Source: Peptococcaceae bacterium | GTDB lineage: Bacteria; Bacillota; Peptococcia; DRI-13; UBA5745 | NCBI GenBank assembly: GCA_031264885.1 | Contig: JAISDM010000157.1 | Coordinates: 1-14,945 of the forward strand | Direction of reading: 5' to 3' | DNA length: 14,945 nt | Shown here: piece by piece, positions 1 through 7,184 of the stretch | How positions within the stretch are numbered: position 1 is the stretch's first letter | How the letters are laid out: the number at the start of each line of letters is the position of its first letter | Program-made: the position numbers and the translations under genes | The notes under the pieces: model-generated | Told to the model about the DNA's origin: nothing | Seen by the model: only the letters and a program-made list of their open reading frames with translations | The model's database searches: none

Positions 1-28
1 AATCGCAGGTTATTGTTTAACGAGTCCT
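1..28. repeat. Left arm of a 28-bp inverted repeat bounding the window
   Basis: The first 28 bases match the reverse complement of 14831-14858 with one mismatch (position 9, G versus A). Similarity stops immediately after the shared AACGAGTCCT: here AAACTACTAA follows, at the other end TAATATTATT follows. The repeat edge is therefore sharply defined at base 28. This copy is cut by the window start, so only its terminal part is visible. It lies just beyond the stop codon of the DUF1902 gene. Its nature (mobile-element end, structured RNA or other dispersed repeat) cannot be decided from this arm. Confidence 0.85.
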
Positions 29-34
29 AAACTA

Positions 35-220
35 CTAAAATTTATAATCTATCCCGCTTTGACCATTAAGTTCTATCATTTCCAGCGCCACAACCTTGAT
101 CCTTTCAATAAGAGCGTCAAAAGAATTGCTTTCCAGTGCCAACGGAATGCTGTCGTTGACCGCGTACCAGACGCCGGCGTTTTCATCCCAGTTGATTTCA
201 ATGATATGTTCCATAGGCAT
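35..220 (-). CDS. DUF1902 / HicB-like small protein
   Basis: A 61-residue protein starting MPMEHIIEINWDENAGVW. The pattern INWDE-x-AGVW-x-A followed by IPLALE and a helix with LIERIK and an ELNG-like end is typical of the DUF1902 family, which resembles the partial RNase H fold of HicB antitoxins. The start at 220 is preferred over the longer open frame (to 376) because GGAGG lies 7 bases upstream of this ATG and homology begins here; a second Met at codon 3 is possible. It is the last gene of a three-gene minus-strand group, 49 bases after the PIN toxin gene. DUF1902 genes are often found in or near toxin-antitoxin loci, so an accessory or second antitoxin role is plausible but inferred. No HicA-type toxin is adjacent. 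Confidence 0.75.
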   Translation of the reverse strand: MPMEHIIEINWDENAGVWYAVNDSIPLALESNSFDALIERIKVVALEMIELNGQSGIDYKF

Positions 221-269
221 AATAAAACCTCCGCAATTCCAGTATGCCCCGTTTGTTATTAAAATGCCA

Positions 270-686
270 TCAGGAAAATTCCGTCCAATCCTCAATTTGA
301 AGCCCGTCAATACACTCGAAATGCCGAATGTTGTGCGTAACGAGAGTACAATTGTTTTCAAGACAAAATGCGGCAATCAAAATATCCATTTCACCTATTG
401 TTAATCCCTTGCGATATATATCAGCGTAAACTTGTTCGGCGCGTTCCCAGGAACACACGTCCATTTCAGAAACATCACAACATCCTTCCGGCTCAGTGAG
501 AACCTTATAAGCCGCTTCTTTTTTGGGCGCGTATAGAATGCGAAAACCTCGCCTAACCTCATAATTAACAACCTTCGGTATAACCAAATCATCGCCCCTC
601 ATGACAGCATTATTAAAGTTTCGACGCACATTTGGCATATTCCGTAAGTAGCTGATGATGATGTTCGTATCCAGCGCATAGACCAT
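270..686 (-). CDS. PIN-domain ribonuclease toxin, VapC family
   Basis: A 138-residue single-domain PIN protein. PIN domains are Mg2+-dependent RNases; VapC toxins cleave tRNA or rRNA when not bound by their antitoxin. Visible acidic active-site residues are D6 (in ALDTN), E43 (in VVNYEVRRGF) and D101 (in GEMDILIAA), followed by the usual strand and loop TLVTHNIRHF (residues 114-123). Length is normal for the family and the site appears intact. The ATG at 686 is preceded by an AGGGGG-type ribosome binding site, 10 bases after the antitoxin stop at 697, so the pair should be co-transcribed and translationally linked. The antitoxin-then-toxin order is the classical vapBC arrangement. The RNA target cannot be inferred. 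Confidence 0.88.
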   Translation of the reverse strand: MVYALDTNIIISYLRNMPNVRRNFNNAVMRGDDLVIPKVVNYEVRRGFRILYAPKKEAAYKVLTEPEGCCDVSEMDVCSWERAEQVYADIYRKGLTIGEMDILIAAFCLENNCTLVTHNIRHFECIDGLQIEDWTEFS

Positions 687-696
687 ATTGCGCCCC

Positions 697-990
697 CTAA
701 TCAGTCAAATCAAGAGGTTCACGCATAAGCTGTGAACGTGGAATATCAGGTAAATTTTCATCTAACGATAAGCTGACGGCCGTCTCCAGTCTTCTAATCC
801 ATGCCGCGCGCAGTTCTTTTTCTTCATCTTTTACCTCCCCGACGAGACGATTCATCTCTTCCATCCGTGTACGGCCATCCGTCTGTTCCATATCTTGGAT
901 GATAAGAATGGCGTCTACACGGCGCCGGATTTTGACAGCCTCATATGGCGTAAATCTTCCGCTTTCAAAATATCCACTGATCGCCCTCAT
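697..990 (-). CDS. VapB/AbrB-like antitoxin
   Basis: A 97-residue protein opening MRAISGYFESGRFTPYEAVK. The GY-x-x-x-GRF pattern at the very N-terminus, then a basic VKIRRRV strand and an acidic, helical middle (MEEMNRLVGEVKDEEKEL), is typical of short antitoxins paired with PIN toxins: an N-terminal DNA-binding swapped hairpin and a C-terminal toxin-wrapping region. The ATG at 990 has AAAGGGG upstream. The open frame extends back to an ATG at 1095 overlapping the EAL gene stop, but the promoter at 1038-1066 lies inside that extension and the extra residues show no family resemblance. The product is expected to bind VapC and to repress its own promoter. The exact antitoxin subfamily is uncertain. 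Confidence 0.75.
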   Translation of the reverse strand: MRAISGYFESGRFTPYEAVKIRRRVDAILIIQDMEQTDGRTRMEEMNRLVGEVKDEEKELRAAWIRRLETAVSLSLDENLPDIPRSQLMREPLDLTD

Positions 991-1017
991 GGTGGTTATC
1001 CCCTTTCTTTTCACGCG

Positions 1018-1030
1018 AATTGCCGCAATT
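1018..1030. promoter_or_regulatory. Candidate antitoxin operator palindrome
   Basis: AATTGC-C-GCAATT is a perfect 6-bp inverted repeat around one central base, placed at the predicted transcription start of the toxin-antitoxin promoter. Type II antitoxins normally repress by binding such palindromes over their own promoter. The operator role is inferred from position only. Confidence 0.4.
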
Positions 1031-1037
1031 TGGTCAA

Positions 1038-1066
1038 AGTATACCATTACGCGGCGATCCGGACAA
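1038..1066 (-). promoter_or_regulatory. Sigma-70-type promoter for the toxin-antitoxin operon
   Basis: On the minus strand a -35 box TTGTCC (1061-1066) and a -10 box TATACT (1038-1043) are separated by exactly 17 bases, and the -10 is extended (TGG before TATACT). Transcription would begin near 1031, about 40 bases before the antitoxin ATG. It lies just after the EAL gene stop at 1092, which lets the TA operon be expressed independently. Confidence 0.7.
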
Positions 1067-1091
1067 CAGAAACTTTGGAATCCTCCTGCGG

Positions 1092-2933
1092 TCATTCGTC
1101 CAGGGATACCGCGCCGGGGAGCCGGATGCTGGGGATATCAAAGAACGACGCGTTCGGAACCGGTTTGTTGAAGTAGTAGCCCTGCATATAGTCGCTTTGC
1201 ATGTGCATGACCCACTCGCATTGCTCGGCGGTCTCGACCCCTTCGATGCAGACCTTCAGCCCGAGGCTGTGGGCCAGATGAATGATGGTCTGGATGAACG
1301 CCCGCTTGTAGCCCACGTTGACCACGTCCGCGGTCACGCTGCGGTCGATCTTGATGATGTCCAGGGGCAGCATGCTCAGATTGGCCAGGGAGGAAAATCC
1401 CACCCCGAAGTCGTCCATGGCGATGCGGACGCCCATCTCCCGCAGCTGGTTCAGGCATGTGGACAATATGGAGAAGTTCTTGAGCGCCAGGCTTTCGGTG
1501 ATCTCAACGATGAGGGAAGACGGCTGTAAGCCGTTGGCGTCCAGCGCGTCCCGGATCGCGGAGACGGTTTTGCCGTGAAACAGCTGCCGCGCGGACAGAT
1601 TCAGACTGACGACATTCGGGAGGCCGGCGGCTTCCCATTTTTTACATTCCCTGGCGGCTTCCTTGAGCATCCACTCGCCTATGGGAATGATTAAGCCGCT
1701 TTGCTCCGCCAAGGGCATGAATTCGCCGGGCATCACAAAGCCCGTTTCGGGGTTATGCCAGCGCAGCAGCGCCTCGCAGGCGGTGTATCTGCCGCTCTGG
1801 GACTCGACGATGGGCTGGTAAAAGATCCGGAATTCCTGACAGCGGTCCCGCACCGCCGAATACATCTTGGTCTCAATCGCCGCTTTATTCCTGATTTCCC
1901 GGTTTGCCTCGTCGGAAAAAAACGCCAAAGCGTTCCCACCTTGTTTCTTGGCCTGATATATGGCCACATGCACATATTGAAGCAATATGGCCCCCTCCGT
2001 CCCGTGCTCGGGAATATACGCGGCGCCCAGGGACACCGACACGCTTTGGCGCTGATCGCCCAGATCCCAGGACTCGTCGAAGCGCTGGAGGATTTTATCG
2101 GCGAACGCCCGAAACTGTCTGTCGCTTGTGCCGGCAAACAAAAGGACGAATTCGTCATTCGCGAGACGGTATAAATGATCCGGCTCCACCCAGTTTTTCA
2201 AAAAATCGACGATGTTTTGCAGCAGCAAATCCCCGTAGGCGTGCCCCCACACATCGTTGATAAAATGGAAATTATTGATGTCCAGCATCAAAACGGCGCT
2301 GGGTTCGGCGTATTCCACGGCGCGCCGCCCCGCCTGATCCAGGTCTGTTTCACATTTGTACCGGTTGGGCAATTTCAGAATCGGATCATAATAAGCCATC
2401 TTTTCAACCTCAACCTGAGCGGCGGCGGCTTTCGACACCGCTTCATGGCGCAGCGTGGCGGCAGCCAGAATCCAGCAGATGTGCGCCAGGCTTTCGGCCT
2501 CCCCGTCTGTCCAGCGGCGCGGCCCGTCGCAGCGATCCAGACTCGCAAGCCCCAATTCGCCGTCATTGCCCATGATGAGGCATTGGATGCTTGAGCAGAC
2601 GCCCAAATCCTCCAGGAACGCCCTGAAATCATCCGGCAGCGTCTTTATGTCATGAACGCGCATGAGATGGTCTTCATCAAACAAATCCCTGTGTTTGGCG
2701 CGAAGCGTCCAGTATTTTTCCATTTCAAAAGATTCCCGGACAGATTCGGTTTGTCCGTCTGTCCACTCAAAAAAAGTCCCTTCCGGCTGAAGCGTCAGAA
2801 TATACAGGCGGTTCACCCGGAAAGCTTTTCCCACAATCGGCGCCATCTCCTCAATGACGGATTCCAAAGTGTCCGAAATCGTAAACAGGCGGTAAATCTG
2901 ACGAATCAACATTTGATATTCACAGTCAGCCAT
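1092..2933 (-). CDS. GAF-GGDEF-EAL cyclic-di-GMP protein (probable phosphodiesterase)
   Basis: A 613-residue cytoplasmic protein with no obvious signal or membrane segments. Residues ~20-160 resemble a GAF sensory domain, ~165-178 form a short connecting helix, ~180-345 are a GGDEF domain and ~355-600 an EAL domain. The diguanylate cyclase signature is degenerate (RLANDEF, residues 256-262: both glycines of GGDEF are lost), so cyclase activity is unlikely, though GTP binding could remain. The EAL site looks complete: E387-A388-L389, the Asn of LNLSARQL, EITES, D507-D508 in DDFG, K528 in IIKID, E564 in IEGVET and Q584. It is therefore probably a c-di-GMP phosphodiesterase controlled by the GAF and GGDEF-like domains. 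The ATG at 2933 has AGAAGGA close upstream; the frame extends to 3200 but that part overlaps feoA. It is transcribed divergently from feoAB. Confidence 0.9.
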   Translation of the reverse strand: MADCEYQMLIRQIYRLFTISDTLESVIEEMAPIVGKAFRVNRLYILTLQPEGTFFEWTDGQTESVRESFEMEKYWTLRAKHRDLFDEDHLMRVHDIKTLPDDFRAFLEDLGVCSSIQCLIMGNDGELGLASLDRCDGPRRWTDGEAESLAHICWILAAATLRHEAVSKAAAAQVEVEKMAYYDPILKLPNRYKCETDLDQAGRRAVEYAEPSAVLMLDINNFHFINDVWGHAYGDLLLQNIVDFLKNWVEPDHLYRLANDEFVLLFAGTSDRQFRAFADKILQRFDESWDLGDQRQSVSVSLGAAYIPEHGTEGAILLQYVHVAIYQAKKQGGNALAFFSDEANREIRNKAAIETKMYSAVRDRCQEFRIFYQPIVESQSGRYTACEALLRWHNPETGFVMPGEFMPLAEQSGLIIPIGEWMLKEAARECKKWEAAGLPNVVSLNLSARQLFHGKTVSAIRDALDANGLQPSSLIVEITESLALKNFSILSTCLNQLREMGVRIAMDDFGVGFSSLANLSMLPLDIIKIDRSVTADVVNVGYKRAFIQTIIHLAHSLGLKVCIEGVETAEQCEWVMHMQSDYMQGYYFNKPVPNASFFDIPSIRLPGAVSLDE

Positions 2934-3017
2934 ATTTCCTTCTTTCGTCGTAAATACAAAAGCACCAAATCTGTTTTTGCTCAATATACTGCTAGGGTAC
3001 CAGGGAGGTTGAAGATT

Positions 3018-3263
3018 ATGGACACGTCCCGGATAAAACCGCTGTCGCGGCTCATCCCAGGCCAAAAAGCCGCCGTCATAAAAATCGAAAACGAAGGTCA
3101 AAGCCAAAAACGCGTACTCGACCTGGGCCTCATTGAAGGCGTCCGGGTGGAATCGGTACTGACGGGGCCTTTTGGCGACCCGTCGGCTTATGATATACAT
3201 GGGGCGCTGATCGCGCTGCGCAAAGAAGAGTCGTCCAAAATTATCGTTGAAATCCTGGAATAG
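3018..3263 (+). CDS. feoA: Ferrous iron transport accessory protein FeoA
   Basis: An 81-residue SH3-like small cytosolic protein needed for FeoB-dependent Fe2+ uptake. Family features are present: LSRLIPGQKAAV near the start, RVLDLGLIEGVRVE in the middle, GPFGDPSAYDIHG, and LIALRKEE near the end. The ATG at 3018 is preceded by GGGAGG (3003-3008). The open frame runs much further upstream, but only this part matches the family and the upstream part lies opposite the GGDEF-EAL gene. The stop overlaps the feoB ribosome binding site, so the two genes are tightly coupled. A TATACT at 2985-2990 could be the -10 box, but no good -35 is visible and I cannot recognise a Fur or DtxR operator. Confidence 0.93.
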   Translation: MDTSRIKPLSRLIPGQKAAVIKIENEGQSQKRVLDLGLIEGVRVESVLTGPFGDPSAYDIHGALIALRKEESSKIIVEILE

Positions 3264-3274
3264 GAGGCTTGCTC

Positions 3275-5128
3275 ATGGTTGTCGTCGCTTTGGCCGGTAA
3301 TCCGAACGTGGGGAAAAGCACCATTTTCAACGCGCTTACGGGACTTCATCAGCATACCGGCAACTGGCCAGGCAAAACGGTCGCTTTTTCGCGGGGTCAT
3401 TATCATTATAACCATAAAACGTATTTATTGGTAGATACACCCGGGGTTTATTCCATGGATTCAAACTCTGCCGAGGAAAAAACCGCGGGAGATTTTTTTC
3501 GCGGCGATCATTTTGACGTGGTTGTGGCGGCGGCGGACGCTTCTTGCCTGGAAAGGAACCTGATTCTGGCTCTGCAGATCATGGAGCTAGGGAAACCCAT
3601 GATTCTCTGCGTTAATTTAGTCGATGAAGCGGAGCGCAAGGGCTATGAGATCCGTTGGGATGTATTGGCCCAATTGCTTGGGATTCCCATCGTGCCCGCC
3701 TGCGCCCGTTCAGGCGAAGGGTTGGAACAGCTCCGGCGCGAAATCGAAAAAGCGGCGCATCAGGAAGGAGTCCCGGATCAGGAAGGGGTCCCCCATCCCG
3801 ATCCGGCCGGGACAGCCGCTTTGATCAAAAGAGCGGAACAGATTGCCGCGCAAACCGTCCGCCTGCGCAAACCGCGCCCCAACGAATTCAGCCGCGGAAT
3901 CGACCGCGTTCTGACCTCCAAAGTCTATGGCCTGCCCATTATGTTCCTGTTTCTGGCGGTTATTTTCTGGCTGACCATCTCCGGTTCCAACATTCCCACC
4001 CGGCTCTTGGCCGGGATGTTCCAGCGGCTGGAGGGCCTGCTCGTTTCTGTCTTCGCTCAGACGGCCTCCGGTGTTCTGGCGGACATCCGCGACGCGCTCA
4101 TTTATGGAACGTTCCGCACTGTGGGATGGGTGATCTCCGTGATGCTCCCGCCGATGGCCATATTTTTTCCACTTTTTACTTTCCTGGAGGATTTGGGATT
4201 GCTGCCCAGGATCGCTTTCAATCTGGATTATTTTTTCAAAAACGCCCATACCTGCGGCAAGCAGGCTCTGACCATGTGCATGGGCTTCGGCTGCAACGCC
4301 GCCGGGGTGACCGGATGCCGGATCATTGATTCGCCCAGGGAACGGCTGATTGCCATTCTCACCAATAACTTTGTCCCCTGCAACGGCCGCTATCCGTGTT
4401 TGATCACGCTCTCCGCCTTGTTCCTGGGGGGCGGCGCCGCCTGGCCGGGGGGGATGAAGTCCGCTCTGTGGGTGGCCTTGCTGGTGCTGTTGGGGGTATT
4501 CCTCACACTGTTTTTGTCCTGGGCGCTTTCGAAGACCCTGCTCCGGGGAGATTCCGCTCCCTTTATCCTGGAACTGCCGCCCTATCGAAGACCGCAAGCC
4601 GGCAAAATGATCATTCATTCCCTCTTGCACCGCACGTTGTTCGTTCTGGGCAGAGCGGCGGCCGCGGCGGCGCCGGCCGGACTCCTGATCTGGCTGGCGG
4701 CCAACGCGCAGATCCATTCCCGCTCGTTTCTGTCGGTCTGCTCGGATTGGCTTCAGCCCGCGGCGCATTGGATGGGCATGGACGGCAGCATCCTCCTGGC
4801 CTTTATCCTGGGAATCCCGGCCAACGAAATCGTCTTGCCGCTCATCGCTATGGAGTATTCATCCGGCGGCGTCCTGGCGGAGCTGGGAAGCGGGGAGTCT
4901 TTCCTGATCCTGCTGAAGGCTCACGGCTGGACCTGGCTCACCGCCCTCAATGTGATGCTGTTTTCCCTGATGCACTTTCCCTGCGCCACCACCTTATGGA
5001 CCATCCGGAAGGAGACCGGCAGCTGGAAATGGACCGGGGCAGCGTTTGTGATCCCTACCCTGACGGGCGCGCTGTTTTGCGCAGCCGTCACATTGGCCGC
5101 GCGGATGCTGGGATTGAGCGGCCAATGA
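3275..5128 (+). CDS. feoB: Ferrous iron transporter FeoB
   Basis: A 617-residue membrane protein with an N-terminal G-protein domain and a polytopic permease; it imports Fe2+. G motifs: G1 GNPNVGKST (residues 8-16), G2 region with TGNWPGKTV, G3 DTPGVYS, G4 NLVD, G5 CARSGEG. The permease carries the FeoB hallmarks LEDLGLLPRIAF, CGKQALTMCMGFGCNAAG and NNFVPCNGRYP, then Gate-type helices to the C-terminus. Length suits the shorter Gram-positive FeoB proteins. The ATG at 3275 is chosen over an in-frame TTG at 3269 because AGGAGG (3262-3267) sits 7 bases upstream of it. An 18-bp tandem duplication (3761-3796) gives QEGVPD/QEGVPH in the linker after the G domain. It is downstream of and coupled to feoA. 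Confidence 0.95.
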   Translation: MVVVALAGNPNVGKSTIFNALTGLHQHTGNWPGKTVAFSRGHYHYNHKTYLLVDTPGVYSMDSNSAEEKTAGDFFRGDHFDVVVAAADASCLERNLILALQIMELGKPMILCVNLVDEAERKGYEIRWDVLAQLLGIPIVPACARSGEGLEQLRREIEKAAHQEGVPDQEGVPHPDPAGTAALIKRAEQIAAQTVRLRKPRPNEFSRGIDRVLTSKVYGLPIMFLFLAVIFWLTISGSNIPTRLLAGMFQRLEGLLVSVFAQTASGVLADIRDALIYGTFRTVGWVISVMLPPMAIFFPLFTFLEDLGLLPRIAFNLDYFFKNAHTCGKQALTMCMGFGCNAAGVTGCRIIDSPRERLIAILTNNFVPCNGRYPCLITLSALFLGGGAAWPGGMKSALWVALLVLLGVFLTLFLSWALSKTLLRGDSAPFILELPPYRRPQAGKMIIHSLLHRTLFVLGRAAAAAAPAGLLIWLAANAQIHSRSFLSVCSDWLQPAAHWMGMDGSILLAFILGIPANEIVLPLIAMEYSSGGVLAELGSGESFLILLKAHGWTWLTALNVMLFSLMHFPCATTLWTIRKETGSWKWTGAAFVIPTLTGALFCAAVTLAARMLGLSGQ

Positions 5129-5140
5129 ACGGCGGCGCGG

Positions 5141-5261
5141 GACGGGCCAGACTGTCCGAAAACGGGACGGGGCACGGCATGCCGTGCCCCCACGCATTAT
5201 TCACGGGGTCGTAGGGGCGGATGGCAATCCGCCCGTTTGTTTTCGGACGGTCTGGCCCGTC
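5141..5261. repeat. Compound palindromic repeat R1 (with terminal inverted repeats)
   Basis: Arms of 23 bp at 5141-5163 and 5239-5261 are inverted copies with one mismatch (they begin GACGGGCCAGAC and end GGTCTGGCCCGTC). Inside are a perfect 22-bp palindrome at 5169-5190 (GGGGCACGGCA and its complement) and a hairpin GGGCGGAT-GGCA-ATCCGCCC at 5215-5234 preceded by GTAG. The right half follows the layout of copies R2 and R3 (a TCACGG spacer, then GTAGGGGCGG). It lies between the convergent feoB and mnmG, and mnmG coding sequence continues into it. Confidence 0.85.
5169..5234. terminator. Possible bidirectional terminator hairpins between feoB and mnmG
   Basis: The two strong GC hairpins of R1 (5169-5190 and 5215-5234) are the only stem-loops in the convergent feoB/mnmG gap. 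Neither is followed by a clear run of T, so intrinsic termination is uncertain. They may instead act as mRNA 3'-end stabilisers, a known role of REP-type palindromes. Confidence 0.35.
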
Positions 5262-7122
5262 CGTCTTTGACCGCGACCATCAGCACTAGGATATCCGCCG
5301 GGGATACGCCGGAAATCCGGGACGCCTGGCCGATGGACAGCGGTTTAAGCCGGTTCAGTTTTTGCCGGGCCTCCATGCTGATACCGTCGATTTTTTGATA
5401 GTCCAGATCCTGGGGCAACTGTTTTTTTTCCAGCTTCTTAAACCGTTCCACCTGTTTTTCCTGCAATTGGATATACCCCTCATATTTGATCTGGATCTGC
5501 GCCTGCTCCCATACCGGTTTGGGGAGAGCGGGCCGGTCCGGATCCAGGAATTCAATGGACGTATAGTCCAGTTCGCTTCTTTTTAAGAGATCCGCGAGGC
5601 TTACGCCGGCGGCGACGGGGGCGGAACGGCGGGCGGTCAAAAAACCGTTGACCGCGGGCCCCGGTTTGACTCTGGTGTGTTTGAGCCGCCGGATCTCTTC
5701 CTGGACGCGCTGTTTTTTTTCAAGAAAACGCTGGTAGCGCTGTTCGGAGATCAGCCCCAGCCCGTGACCCATAGGGGTCAGCCGCAGATCCGCGTTGTCC
5801 TGTCGCAGAAGGAGCCTGTATTCCGCCCGGGAGGTCATCATGCGGTAGGGCTCCAGGGTTCCCTTGGTGACGATATCGTCGATCAGCACTCCGATATAAG
5901 CGTCGCCCCGATCCAGGACAAAGGCCGGCTTGTCCAGCAGTTTCAAAGCCGCGTTGATTCCCGCGACCAGGCCCTGGGCCGCCGCCTCTTCATAGCCTGA
6001 CGTGCCGTTGATCTGTCCGGCAAAAAACAAACCGCCGCAGGTTTTGATTTCCAGAGTCGGTTTCAGCTGGGAAGGCTCGATGCAGTCATACTCGATGGCA
6101 TAGGCGCATCGGGTCAGTTCCGCGTTTTCCAGCCCGGGCAGAGTCCGGTACATTTGTATCTGCACTTCCTCCGGCAAAGAGGAAGACATGCCTTGGACAT
6201 ACATTTCATCGGTATTGTCGCCCATCGGTTCAATGAACACCTGATGCCGGGTCCGGTCGGCAAAACGCACCACCTTGTCTTCGATGGAGGGGCAGTAACG
6301 GGCGCCGGCGGCTTGAATCCCGCCGCTGTACATAGGGGAGCGGTGCAGGTTTTCCCGGATGATCCGGTGGGTGTTTTCATTTGTGTACGTCAGGTAGCAG
6401 GATCTCTGCCGGCGCCGGAGCCCGTCGGTTTCGAAGGAAAAAGGTGTGATCTCCTCATCCCCGGGCTGCTCCGTCATTTTGGTAAAATCCACGGAATTTC
6501 CGTTGATTCTGGCGGGGGTTCCCGTCTTGAACCGCTGAATCCGCACCCCGGCGTCCCGGAGGCACTGAGAAAGCCGGACGGCCGCGAATACGCCGTCCGG
6601 CCCGCTCTCGCGGTTGACTTCGCCGATGTGGATCCGCCCGCGCAAATAGGTGCCGGTGGCCAATATGACCGCGCCCACATTATATCTGGCGCCGGTGGCG
6701 GTTTCCACAAAGGCGGCCCTGGCGCTTTCAATTCCAATATGAACCACTTCGCCCTGTTTCAGAAACAAACCGGGCTGTTTCTCTAATGTGTGCTTCATAA
6801 CCTCCTGGTACCGCCTGCGGTCCGCCTGGGCTCTCAGGGAATGAACCGCCGGGCCCTTGGAGATATTGAGCATTCTGGACTGGATGAACGTCTGGTCGAT
6901 GACCTTGCCCATCTCTCCGCCCAGGGCGTCGATCTCCCGAACCAGGTGACCTTTGGAGGTGCCGCCGATGGTGGGATTGCAAGGCATATTGGCCACGCAG
7001 TCCAAACTGAGCGAGAACATCAGCGTTCTCAGGCCCAGCCTCGCGGCGGCCAGTCCCGCCTCGCACCCGGCGTGCCCGGCGCCAACCACAGCGATATCAT
7101 AATCACCCGCGTGATAACTCAT
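5197..7122 (-). CDS. mnmG: tRNA uridine-5-carboxymethylaminomethyl modification enzyme MnmG (GidA)
   Basis: A 641-residue FAD enzyme that, with MnmE, installs (carboxymethyl)aminomethyl groups on wobble U34 of tRNAs. The FAD motif VVGAGHAGCEAG is at residues 12-23, followed by MPCNPTIGGTSKGHLVREID with the conserved Cys, ATGTYLRGRIHIGE, FKTGTPARI, the second conserved Cys in GARYCPSIEDK, FIEPMG, and GLFFAGQINGTSGYEEAAAQG. The helical C-terminal domain ends at SPADILVLMVAV, where MnmG proteins normally finish. The last ~20 residues (from KDGRARPSENKRAD) are encoded by repeat R1, which also supplies the stop. The ATG at 7122 has GGAGG close upstream; an in-frame TTG at 7149 is less likely. No mnmE neighbour is seen. 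The gene follows the SUFU-domain gene by 62 bases and may share its transcript. Confidence 0.96.
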   Translation of the reverse strand: MSYHAGDYDIAVVGAGHAGCEAGLAAARLGLRTLMFSLSLDCVANMPCNPTIGGTSKGHLVREIDALGGEMGKVIDQTFIQSRMLNISKGPAVHSLRAQADRRRYQEVMKHTLEKQPGLFLKQGEVVHIGIESARAAFVETATGARYNVGAVILATGTYLRGRIHIGEVNRESGPDGVFAAVRLSQCLRDAGVRIQRFKTGTPARINGNSVDFTKMTEQPGDEEITPFSFETDGLRRRQRSCYLTYTNENTHRIIRENLHRSPMYSGGIQAAGARYCPSIEDKVVRFADRTRHQVFIEPMGDNTDEMYVQGMSSSLPEEVQIQMYRTLPGLENAELTRCAYAIEYDCIEPSQLKPTLEIKTCGGLFFAGQINGTSGYEEAAAQGLVAGINAALKLLDKPAFVLDRGDAYIGVLIDDIVTKGTLEPYRMMTSRAEYRLLLRQDNADLRLTPMGHGLGLISEQRYQRFLEKKQRVQEEIRRLKHTRVKPGPAVNGFLTARRSAPVAAGVSLADLLKRSELDYTSIEFLDPDRPALPKPVWEQAQIQIKYEGYIQLQEKQVERFKKLEKKQLPQDLDYQKIDGISMEARQKLNRLKPLSIGQASRISGVSPADILVLMVAVKDGRARPSENKRADCHPPLRPRE

Positions 7123-7184
7123 ATAACCTCCGAAGGTAGTGGTTGACAAAATAAGAATGACATTTTATTCTAATAGCAGGGCCG

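Noticed and set aside
221..376. Longer start (376) for the DUF1902 gene
   Set aside because: The extra 52 residues have no family resemblance and overlap the PIN gene 3' end; GGAGG lies properly before the ATG at 220.
991..1095. Antitoxin start at 1095 with ATGA overlap to the EAL gene stop
   Set aside because: The overlap looks like coupling, but the predicted operon promoter and operator lie inside this stretch and antitoxin homology starts at 990.
2652..3017. Upstream extension of feoA to 2652
   Set aside because: It is antisense to the GGDEF-EAL gene, and FeoA homology and the ribosome binding site support the start at 3018.
2934..3017. Fur/DtxR box in the feoAB promoter region
   Set aside because: No palindrome resembling either operator can be seen; only an isolated TATACT without a matching -35.
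3710..4768. Long 352-codon open frame on the minus strand opposite feoB
   Set aside because: It is rich in Arg, Gln and Gly with no family pattern, lies wholly opposite a clear feoB, and is typical of antisense frames in GC-rich coding DNA.
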